A stretch of 64,000 nt of DNA, taken from contig NZ_JALIEA010000013.1 of the NCBI RefSeq assembly GCF_022869005.1, positions 124,001 to 188,000 on the forward strand, written 5' to 3'. This stretch comes from Corynebacterium kalidii (GTDB taxonomy: Bacteria > Actinomycetota > Actinomycetes > Mycobacteriales > Mycobacteriaceae). Under the pieces are notes generated by a model. The model was not told the origin of the DNA. It was given only the letters and a program-made list of their open reading frames with translations, and ran no database searches. Below, piece after piece: positions 25,797 to 32,441 of the stretch (position 1 is the stretch's first letter; each line of letters starts with the position of its first letter). Both the position numbers and the translations under genes were made by a program.

Positions 25797-26327
25797 ATGA
25801 ACCCCATGACGTCACGCCGAAGAATCCTCACCGCCGTCTGTGCCACCGTGGTCGCCGCCGCACTGGTCGTGCCGCCGGCCGGGTCGGCGGCGCCTGCCGG
25901 GCCACGGGGTGGTGGACCCGTCGGTGCCGTCGCGGCGGCGGAGACCCTCGCCGCCGGTGGCACCGGGAGGTCCTACTTCCCGGACGCCCTCGTCGCCGAA
26001 CTCGGCTACCGGCCGGGCACGCACGACGGATACGCCGAGAACCCGGACGGGGACTGCTCGTCGCCGGTGCCGTTGCCGGACTCGTTCGAACCGGCGTGCC
26101 GGACCCACGACCTGGGCTACGACCTGCTGCGGGTCGCTCACCGGATCGGGGAGCCGATCCCGTCGGGCACCCGCCGGGCGTTGGACCGGCGGATGGCGGC
26201 GCAGATGCGGGCGTCCTGCACCGACAACGGGTGCCGGGTGATGGCCGCGGTGGCGCACACCGCCGTGGCGGCGAACACGCTGCGTCAGCGCAACGGTGCC
26301 CCGGTGGAGGAGTGGTTCCCGTGGTGA
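25797..26327 (+). CDS. Secreted prokaryotic phospholipase A2-like enzyme
   Basis: The 176-residue protein carries a Sec signal peptide (basic MNPMTSRRR, hydrophobic 11-28, cleavage near AAPA at residues 31-34). The mature part has the prokaryotic phospholipase A2 active site CRTHDLGYDLLR, with Cys101, His104 and Asp105 as in the C-x-x-HD-x-G-Y motif, which hydrolyses sn-2 ester bonds with calcium. It would act outside the membrane. TAGCGT lies 8 nt before ATG 25797. The TGA overlaps the next start as TGATG, opening a five-gene packed set. Confidence 0.88.
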   Translation: MNPMTSRRRILTAVCATVVAAALVVPPAGSAAPAGPRGGGPVGAVAAAETLAAGGTGRSYFPDALVAELGYRPGTHDGYAENPDGDCSSPVPLPDSFEPACRTHDLGYDLLRVAHRIGEPIPSGTRRALDRRMAAQMRASCTDNGCRVMAAVAHTAVAANTLRQRNGAPVEEWFPW

Positions 26328-27211
26328 TGCAACTGGACGCGGCGACACCGGGCCCGGCGCCGGAGGAGACGCCCCGGCCACGGCGGCGGTGGGTGGTCGT
26401 GCTCGTCGCGCTCATCCTGTGGCAGGCGGTGGGTCCGCTCGGCGGGGCGCTGTGGTGGGTCTTCGACGAGGGGCCGCTGCGGCAGCAGCCCCGCGACGTC
26501 CTCACCGAGGCGTCCCCGGTCGGGGCGGTGCGGGTCTTCGGCGACCACCCCGGGCAGGACGTCGGCCGTGCCGCGCGGGAGACCGTCGACGACCTCGTCG
26601 CCGCCGGTGGGTTGGCCCGGGACGTGGTGGTGGTCGCCCTGCCGACCGGCTCGGGGTGGGTCGACCCCGTCCAGGTCGAGGCAGTGGAGGCGTGGGCGGG
26701 CGGCGACGTGGCCACGGTGTCGGTCCGGTACGCCCGCACCCCCTCGGCGGTGGCGTACCTGATGCGGCCCGACCTCGCCGAGGACTCGGCGACGGCGCTG
26801 CTGCAGGAGGTCGTCGACCGCGTCGCCGGGCTGCCGGAGACCCGGCGTCCGGACGTGGTGGTGCAGGGGCAGAGCCTCGGCGTGGCGGCGGGCACCGCTG
26901 CGGTGCAGCGACTTGCCACCCCGGGGGAGTCGGCGGTGTCGGCGCAGTTGTGGCAGGGGCGTCCCGGGACCGTGGACGCCCCGGCCGCCGACCGGTGCAC
27001 CGTCGACCGGGTCAACGACGACGACCCGGTGGCACGCCTGGACCTGCGGTTGCTCGCCTCCCCGGTGGTGGCGGCGCGGGTGCTGGCGGACCTGCCGGGC
27101 TCGGCGTCGACGACGCCGGGGACGCGGCACAGCTACCGGCCCGTCCTCCCGCCGCGCGAGTGCCTTACACTGAATGCGAGCAGAGAATTTCAGGGAAGCG
27201 TAAGGGGATGA
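26327..27211 (+). CDS. Membrane-anchored alpha/beta hydrolase (PF10081-like catalytic domain)
   Basis: The 294-residue protein has one N-terminal membrane segment (residues about 22-48) and an outside catalytic domain. ALPTGSGWVDPVQVEAVEAWAGGDVATVSVRYARTPS matches the TGTGWV-type signature of the actinobacterial alpha/beta-hydrolase family PF10081 as I know it, and RRPDVVVQGQSLGVAAG holds nucleophile Ser183. Full family members have several membrane spans, so this is a shortened form. ATG 26327 overlaps the phospholipase stop; GTG 26321 and 26324 are alternatives closer to GGAGGAG. The stop overlaps the next ATG. Substrate is unknown; an envelope lipid ester is plausible. Confidence 0.78.
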   Translation: MQLDAATPGPAPEETPRPRRRWVVVLVALILWQAVGPLGGALWWVFDEGPLRQQPRDVLTEASPVGAVRVFGDHPGQDVGRAARETVDDLVAAGGLARDVVVVALPTGSGWVDPVQVEAVEAWAGGDVATVSVRYARTPSAVAYLMRPDLAEDSATALLQEVVDRVAGLPETRRPDVVVQGQSLGVAAGTAAVQRLATPGESAVSAQLWQGRPGTVDAPAADRCTVDRVNDDDPVARLDLRLLASPVVAARVLADLPGSASTTPGTRHSYRPVLPPRECLTLNASREFQGSVRG

Positions 27212-27948
27212 CAGTGGCCGACAATGCTGGCGATGGCGACAATGACGGCTATGGCGGCTGGGGCCGCCGGGCCGACGAGGACTCCACCCGCGCGTTCCGT
27301 CCCGCCCCGGGCGGCGGGAACCCCTACCCGCAGTGGGGGCAGGCCGCCGGCGGCCAACCCGACTGGGGCCAGGCGCCGACTCCGCCTACCCAGCCCGCCC
27401 CGCCGCAACCCACCCCGCCGCCGGGACGCAGGGCCGGCGGGGTCCTGCTGGTCCTGATCCCGGTGCTGATCATCATCCTGGTCGTCGCCGTGCTGGTCTG
27501 GAAGTGGGACGACCTCTTCGGCGGCTCCGACGGCTCCGACGGGGCCACCGCGCCGACGGCCACCAGCCAGGCGCCGACCGCCGGGGCCGGCGGGGAACAG
27601 ACCACCGGGGACGCCCCCTCGGAGACCAGCAGTGCCGCACGCCCCGACCGCGCGGACCTGCCGTCCGGGGCGGAACCGGTCAACGCCGCGGCCCGTAACG
27701 ACGAACCCACCGGCAACTTCAACTCCGTCTACAAGTCACCGCCCGTCGGCGGCAGCTACACCAGCGACGACTTCGCCCAGGCCGTCCGCGACGCCTTCGT
27801 CGAGGCCTACCTCGACGACCGGGAGACCGACCAGACCCTCGACGTCCGCAGCCCCGTCACCGGGGACAGCTACCGGATGACCTGCACCGACGAGGGAAGC
27901 TACGTCCACTGCGCCGGAGGGAACAACGCGAATGTCTACATTGCGTGA
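27208..27948 (+). CDS. Single-pass membrane protein with Pro-rich cytoplasmic head, unknown function
   Basis: The 246-residue protein has an acidic Gly/Pro/Gln-rich N-terminal region (PQWGQAAGGQPDWGQ repeats), one membrane segment at residues about 77-98, a Ser/Thr/Ala linker and a small outside domain (about 165-246) with two Cys, in MTCTDEGSYVHCAGG, likely a disulfide. No enzyme motif is evident. It resembles actinobacterial proteins with a disordered head and extracellular sensing or anchoring domain. TACACT (27166-27171) and AAGGGG before ATG 27208 suggest an internal promoter and ribosome site, and it overlaps both neighbours. Confidence 0.7.
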   Translation: MTVADNAGDGDNDGYGGWGRRADEDSTRAFRPAPGGGNPYPQWGQAAGGQPDWGQAPTPPTQPAPPQPTPPPGRRAGGVLLVLIPVLIIILVVAVLVWKWDDLFGGSDGSDGATAPTATSQAPTAGAGGEQTTGDAPSETSSAARPDRADLPSGAEPVNAAARNDEPTGNFNSVYKSPPVGGSYTSDDFAQAVRDAFVEAYLDDRETDQTLDVRSPVTGDSYRMTCTDEGSYVHCAGGNNANVYIA

Positions 27949-28861
27949 CCGGACGGGACGCACCGGCGCCGCCGCAGCTGCCGCAGCGGCGGTCCTGCTG
28001 CTCACCGGGTGCGTCATCGGCGAGGTCGACCGGCCGGGGGAGACCACCGCCACGGGCACGGCCGACACCACGGCCAGCACCACGAGCAGTATCGCGGGCG
28101 GCACCGCACCGTCACCGACCACCACCGCACCGGACGCGCCCGACGCCGGTGCCGACATCGACGTCGCCGAGACCGGCGGCAGCGTCGGCGTCGCGCTGCT
28201 CGACGACGGGGCCCTGCGCACCGGTGGTTCGCTGGCCGACCTCGCCGACGCCGCCTGGTCCACCAGCAAAGTGCCGCTGTCCATCGCCGCGCTGAACGCC
28301 GCGCCGGGTGACGACGCCCTCGTCGGGCAGATGAGGCAGGCGATCACCGTCTCCGACAACGCCGCCGCCGAGGCCCTCTGGGGCTCTCTCGGCGACCCGG
28401 GGCAGGCCGCCGCCGCGGTACAGGACGTCCTGCGCGCCGGGGGCGACACGACCACCACCGTGCCCGCCGAGAGACGCCGCGCCGAGTTCAGCGTCTTCGG
28501 GCAGACCACCTGGACCCTCGACGACCAGGTCACCTTCGCCGCGGGACTGCGCTGCATCCCCGGCTCGGAACCGGTCCTCGAGGCGATGGGGCAGGTCAGC
28601 CCCGCCCAGTCCTCCGGGCTGGGGCAGTTCGACGGCGCCCGCTTCAAGGGCGGCTGGGGCCCCGACACGGACGGCACTTACCTGCTGCGCCAGTTCGGGC
28701 TGGTGCCCGCGGAGGACGGCACGACGGTCCCCGTCGCCGTGGCCGTCACCGCAGACGACGGGACCTACGAATCGGCGCAGCGGGTGCTCGACGCGGCCGT
28801 CACGTCGGTACGCGACACCGTCACCGGTGCTCACGGTGAGGCGGCCGACGGCGACTGCTGA
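27932..28861 (+). CDS. Lipoprotein with compact beta-lactamase/PBP-like SxxK fold
   Basis: The 309-residue protein has a signal with lipobox LLTGC (Cys27) and a Thr/Ser-rich spacer to about residue 75. The domain holds Ser110-Thr-Ser-Lys113 (SxxK), Ser141-Asp-Asn143 (SDN) and Lys239-Gly-Gly (KTG position), the three motifs of serine penicillin-recognising enzymes in correct order. Only 31 residues separate the first two, against about 60 in class A beta-lactamases, and no clear general-base Glu is seen. It may bind or cut peptidoglycan-like substrates rather than antibiotics. It overlaps the previous gene by 17 bp and has a paralogue next door. Confidence 0.75.
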   Translation: MSTLRDRTGRTGAAAAAAAAVLLLTGCVIGEVDRPGETTATGTADTTASTTSSIAGGTAPSPTTTAPDAPDAGADIDVAETGGSVGVALLDDGALRTGGSLADLADAAWSTSKVPLSIAALNAAPGDDALVGQMRQAITVSDNAAAEALWGSLGDPGQAAAAVQDVLRAGGDTTTTVPAERRRAEFSVFGQTTWTLDDQVTFAAGLRCIPGSEPVLEAMGQVSPAQSSGLGQFDGARFKGGWGPDTDGTYLLRQFGLVPAEDGTTVPVAVAVTADDGTYESAQRVLDAAVTSVRDTVTGAHGEAADGDC

Positions 28862-28887
28862 AAACGCCACGACGTGGGCTAGTGTCG

Positions 28888-29868
28888 ATGGCTGTGGTAC
28901 GCAGGAGAACAACAGGAACGCATCACCGGGCCGCGGAGACCCAGACGAACCCGCTCAGCCTGTGGGTCGTCGGTGGACTGCTGCTGGCCATCCTGAGTGC
29001 GGCGGTGTTCCTCAACGGGCTCTCCGCCGACGACGGTGACGAGGCGGAACGCCGGCAACGCGCCCTCGAACAGGATGTCGCCGCATCGTCCGCACCGACC
29101 GCCGAGCAGGAGGCGGAGAGCATCCGGGTCGCCCTCGCCGCGGTCACCGACGAGATCGGCGCGGAGTTCGGTGTCACCACCGGGGCCACCATGCGTGCCG
29201 GCGGCGGGATCGTGCACGTCGGGGAACTGCAGGAGGCCCGCGCGCTGTCGTCGGTGAAGGTGCCGGTGTCCATCGCCGCGGTGCAGAAGAGCCTGCGGGA
29301 CGGCCGCCCCGTCGAGGACCTGGTGCCGGACATCGACCGGGCCATCACCGTCTCCGACAACGACGCCGCCCTGCGGCTCTGGCAGACCCTCGGCGACGAC
29401 GACGAAGCCGACGCGGCCGAACTCGGCGCGGTCCTGGGCCAGGGCGGCGACCCCACGGACACCACCGTGGACTGGAGCCGCGACGACTACGAGGGTTTCG
29501 GCGACATCGTCTGGACCCTCGACCACCAGGCCATCTTCGCCAACCAGATGGCTTGCGTGCTCGGCTCCGGGCAGGTGCTCGACGCGATGGGGCGGCTCTC
29601 CGACGAACACCGCACCGGGCTCGGGCAGCTCGAGGGAGCCCGGGTGAAGGGCGGCTGGGGTGACACCGCCGACGGCAGCTTCATCCTGCGTGAATTCGGG
29701 CTCGTCGGCCCCGTCGGCGCCCAGGTGCCCGTCGCCGTCGCGGTGATCCCCGAGGACGGGCAGGAGGAGACCGCACGGGCCGCCGTCAGCGAGATGGCCC
29801 GGCGGATCGCCCCGCTCGTCGACGAGGCGTCCGCCAACGGCGGCGCCGCCGAGTGCCAGGTGGGGTAG
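28888..29868 (+). CDS. Membrane-anchored paralogue of the SxxK lipoprotein
   Basis: This 326-residue protein has one N-terminal membrane anchor (about 25-44) instead of a lipobox, a charged linker and the same catalytic-type domain as its upstream neighbour: Ser121-Ser-Val-Lys124, Ser156-Asp-Asn158 and Lys254-Gly-Gly. The SDN to KGG spacing is 98 residues in both proteins, and WTL(D)xQ, LGSGQVLDAMG and VKGGWGDTADGSF are shared, so they arose by duplication. Start is uncertain: ATG 28888, or GTG 28894, which lies 8 nt behind TAGTGT; GTG 28882 is also open. It closes the exported cassette and converges on tyrA. Confidence 0.75.
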   Translation: MAVVRRRTTGTHHRAAETQTNPLSLWVVGGLLLAILSAAVFLNGLSADDGDEAERRQRALEQDVAASSAPTAEQEAESIRVALAAVTDEIGAEFGVTTGATMRAGGGIVHVGELQEARALSSVKVPVSIAAVQKSLRDGRPVEDLVPDIDRAITVSDNDAALRLWQTLGDDDEADAAELGAVLGQGGDPTDTTVDWSRDDYEGFGDIVWTLDHQAIFANQMACVLGSGQVLDAMGRLSDEHRTGLGQLEGARVKGGWGDTADGSFILREFGLVGPVGAQVPVAVAVIPEDGQEETARAAVSEMARRIAPLVDEASANGGAAECQVG

Positions 29869-29875
29869 ACGCCCC

Positions 29876-30874
29876 TCAGAACACGTCGATCCGGGCACCG
29901 AGGGTCTCGGCGTAGTGCAGCTGGTCCAGCCATCCCGGGGCGCCGGGCTGCACCCGGATGAGCGGCCGGTTGGCCGGGGTCTCGCGGGTCCGGCCGGCGA
30001 AGGCCTCGTACCGCAGGCGGGCGTCGTGACCGTCGTGTGCCATCGTACCGATGCCGTCGTCGGGGTCGGTCAGGGCGTCCCGCGCGGAGGTCAGCAGGGC
30101 GAGCGTCTCGTCCAGTGCCGTGACCAGGGCGTCCCGGTTGTTCTCGCACATCGCCTGCACCAGGTGCGGCGCGGTCCCCGCCACCCGGGTGCCGTCGCGG
30201 AAGCTCGTCGCCGCCAGGGACAACGCCAGCGCCCCGCCCCGGTCCGCGGTGATCGACAGGGCCTCGGCCACGACGTGCGGCAGGTGGGAGATCCGGGCCA
30301 CCGCACTGTCGTGCGCGGCGGTGCGCGCCGGCACCACCACCGCACCGGTGGTCTCCGCCATCTCCACCACCCTGCGCCACACGTCCACCCACGCCGGGTC
30401 GTCCTGCGCGTTGTCGTGGGTGACCACCCACACCGCGTCGCGGAACAGGCCCACGGTGGTCGCGTCCCACCCGGAGTCCGCCGTCCCCGCCATCGGGTGG
30501 CCGCCGACGTAGCGTCCGGCCAGCCCGTGGGCGGTCACCGTCTCCAGCACGTCGCCCTTCACACTCACCACGTCGGTCAGCCCGCAGTCCGGGGCGTGCG
30601 CGGCGACCGCCTCCAGCAGCGTGGGCAGTGCGGGGACGGGGACGCCCAGCACCAGGAGCGCGTCCTGCGCCGCGGCGCGGTGCAACGTCGCCACCAGGTC
30701 GGTGGAGGCGTCGACACCGTCGGCGGTGGCGGCCTCCACCGTCGCCGTCGACCTGTTCCACCCGAACACCGGGCGGCCCGCCTCGCGCAGGTCGCGTACC
30801 AGGCTGCCGCCGATCAGGCCGAGGCCGAGGACACAGACCGGGCGGGGGGTGGGGGACAGGGGAGCGTTGTTCAC
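29876..30874 (-). CDS. tyrA: Prephenate/arogenate dehydrogenase (TyrA)
   Basis: The 332-residue enzyme makes the tyrosine precursor by oxidative decarboxylation of prephenate or arogenate. VCVLGLGLIGGSLVRDL (residues 13-29) is the NAD(P) fold, VVSVKGDVL and GGHPMAGTADSGWD form the substrate-site segments, and HDSAVARISHLPHVVAEAL follows in the helical domain. Corynebacterial TyrA enzymes are known to favour arogenate; the sequence alone does not decide that here. GTG 30874 has GAAAGGT upstream. It diverges from the tadA-associated gene across 38 bp. Confidence 0.93.
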   Translation of the reverse strand: MNNAPLSPTPRPVCVLGLGLIGGSLVRDLREAGRPVFGWNRSTATVEAATADGVDASTDLVATLHRAAAQDALLVLGVPVPALPTLLEAVAAHAPDCGLTDVVSVKGDVLETVTAHGLAGRYVGGHPMAGTADSGWDATTVGLFRDAVWVVTHDNAQDDPAWVDVWRRVVEMAETTGAVVVPARTAAHDSAVARISHLPHVVAEALSITADRGGALALSLAATSFRDGTRVAGTAPHLVQAMCENNRDALVTALDETLALLTSARDALTDPDDGIGTMAHDGHDARLRYEAFAGRTRETPANRPLIRVQPGAPGWLDQLHYAETLGARIDVF

Positions 30875-30912
30875 CTTTCAAGTGTGGCACAGTGCGACTA
30901 CGGTTAGCGACC

Positions 30913-31449
30913 ATGAGTGGATTCGTCCTCGCAGCCGAACTCGCCGAGGGAGACACCGGCGGCGCGTCGTGGCGCCTGCGCGTCCTGGAGAAGAGCGTCC
31001 CCGACGGGCTGCGGCCCCTGCTGGCCGGGCTCGGACGGCTGCGTGCCGCCGGCGTGCTGCTCGGCGTCGTCTGCGTCGAGGACGACTGGTGCGCGCTGGT
31101 GCGCCCCGGCCCGCGTGGTCCCCAGCTGCTGCTCAGCGACGCCTCCGTGGTCGTCGAGGACGACGACGAACCCGGGATCGACCTTGCCCGGGACATCCTC
31201 GCCGAACTCGACGTGGACGGACCCACCGACGACGACATCGACAACGCCGACGACCCCGACGCCCCCTGGCCCGAGGGCGACTTCGACATCCTCGCCGACC
31301 TCGGCGTCAGCGAGCAGGTGCTTTCGGTGATCCTGGACGACGGGAACATGCTCGCTACCGAGCAGCTCATGCGCGTCGCCGAGGAGCTCGGCTTCGACGA
31401 CGACCTCGCCGACGTCCTCGACGGTCTCGGGTACACCGGGTGGGAGTGA
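30913..31449 (+). CDS. tRNA adenosine deaminase-associated protein
   Basis: This acidic 178-residue actinobacterial protein is regularly found directly upstream of tadA and is named for that link; its action is not known. Features include LRVLEKSVPDGLRPLLAGLGRLRAAGVLLGVVCVEDDW, a very acidic middle (residues about 105-140) and a C-terminal helical part, EQLMRVAEELGFDDDLADVLDGLGYTGW. ATG 30913 lies 8 nt behind TACGGT, suggesting a leaderless mRNA. The stop overlaps the tadA start as GTGA, so the pair is co-translated. Confidence 0.85.
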   Translation: MSGFVLAAELAEGDTGGASWRLRVLEKSVPDGLRPLLAGLGRLRAAGVLLGVVCVEDDWCALVRPGPRGPQLLLSDASVVVEDDDEPGIDLARDILAELDVDGPTDDDIDNADDPDAPWPEGDFDILADLGVSEQVLSVILDDGNMLATEQLMRVAEELGFDDDLADVLDGLGYTGWE

Positions 31450-31928
31450 CCGGCACCGGGCTGCCCCGCCCCCTCCGCGACGTCCGCGACGACGCCCTGA
31501 TGCGACGGGCGCTCACCGTCGCCCGTTCCACACCGCAGGTCGACGTCCCCGTCGGCGCCGTCGTCCTGGGCCCCGACGGGCGGGAACTGGCCTGTGCCAC
31601 CAACCGTCGGGAGTCCGACGCCGACCCCACCGCACACGCCGAGGTGCTCGCCCTCCGCGCCGCGGCGCGGGCCCACGGCGACGCATGGCGGTTGGAGGAC
31701 TGCACCCTCGTCGTCACCCTGGAGCCCTGCGCCATGTGCGCCGGCGCGGCGGTCGGCGCCCGGGTCGGACGCATCCTCTTCGGTGCCCGTGAACCACGCA
31801 CCGGGGCGTGCGGTTCGGTGGTCGACGTGGCCCGGGAGTCTCCGCTGCACACCGTCGCGGTCCGTGGCGGTGTGCTGTCACACGAGTGCGAGGTCCTGCT
31901 CAGCGACTTCTTCCGCCGACGGCGCTGA
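31446..31928 (+). CDS. tadA: tRNA-specific adenosine deaminase (TadA)
   Basis: TadA deaminates A34 of tRNA-Arg(ACG) to inosine, allowing decoding of CGU, CGC and CGA. The 160 residues show the zinc deaminase motifs His64-Ala-Glu66 (TAHAEVLALR) and Cys95-Ala-Met-Cys98 (EPCAMC), plus CGSVVDVARESPLHT. Two substrate tRNA-Arg(ACG) genes lie in this window at 19806 and 21441. The GTG start overlaps the previous stop (GTGA). Confidence 0.95.
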   Translation: MTGTGLPRPLRDVRDDALMRRALTVARSTPQVDVPVGAVVLGPDGRELACATNRRESDADPTAHAEVLALRAAARAHGDAWRLEDCTLVVTLEPCAMCAGAAVGARVGRILFGAREPRTGACGSVVDVARESPLHTVAVRGGVLSHECEVLLSDFFRRRR

Positions 31929-31992
31929 CCGGCTATCCTGGAGTGCGTCCGAGCACGATCCCAGTCGACGTCCCTCACGGAGGATGAGCATC

Positions 31993-32160
31993 ATGGATAT
32001 CGGTGGAATGGCCGACAAGGCCAAGAAGGCCGTCAACGACAACCGCGACCAGGTCGAGAAGAAGGCCGGCGAGGCCATCGACAAGGTCGTCGACGGCGAC
32101 AAGGCGGACAAGGCGAAGGGTGCACTGAAGAGCGGACTCGACAAGCTCTCCGGCAGCTGA
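31993..32160 (+). CDS. Small antitoxin-like protein (PF14013/Rv0909-like), orphan
   Basis: This 55-residue charged, Lys/Asp/Ala-rich protein (MDIGGMADKAKKAVNDNRDQ at its N-terminus) looks like the short helical proteins of mycobacteria and corynebacteria classed as putative antitoxins (MT0933/Rv0909 family); a CsbD-like stress protein is an alternative. GGAGG at 31979-31983 sits 9 nt before ATG 31993, deciding this start over ATG 31984. No toxin gene flanks it. A small hairpin ACCGGC/GCCGGT (32163-32179) follows the stop. Confidence 0.65.
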   Translation: MDIGGMADKAKKAVNDNRDQVEKKAGEAIDKVVDGDKADKAKGALKSGLDKLSGS

Positions 32161-32208
32161 CGACCGGCGTTTTGCCGGTTGGGCCGCAGGTGATGTAGCC
32201 TAGTCCGC

Positions 32209-32298
32209 GGTGGCGTGACCGAGCGGCCGAAGGTACTCGCCTCGAAAGCGAGCGTCGTGTAACAGCGACCGGGGGTTCAAATCCCTCCGCCACCGCCA
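32209..32298 (+). tRNA. tRNA-Ser (anticodon CGA)
   Basis: A 90-nt class II tRNA: GGTGGCG pairs with CGCCACC, discriminator G, CCA encoded (32296-32298). The anticodon stem CTCGC/GCGAG flanks a loop holding CGA, reading UCG codons; long variable arm present. Confidence 0.95.
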
Positions 32299-32301
32299 CA
32301 G

Positions 32302-32335
32302 GAACCCTCCCGGGACACCGGGAGGGTTCTTCTCG
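32302..32335 (+). terminator. Rho-independent terminator after tRNA-Ser(CGA)
   Basis: GAACCCTCCCGG (32302-32313) pairs perfectly with CCGGGAGGGTTC (32318-32329) around loop GACA, followed by TTCTTCTC. It isolates the tRNA from the MMPL gene. Confidence 0.88.
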
Positions 32336-32441
32336 TTGCTGTGGATCCGCTGCGAACAGGGCGTATGCGGCGGAGGCAGGGCCGCAGAAGGACTAGGATT
32401 GTCTCTCGCACTGTGCTCCTACGTGGAAGGCTGACCTCTCC

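Noticed and set aside
27932..29868. SxxK proteins as acquired antibiotic beta-lactamases
   Set aside because: Motif spacing is too short, no general-base Glu is seen, and both are anchored members of a cell-envelope cassette; an antibiotic role is not supported.
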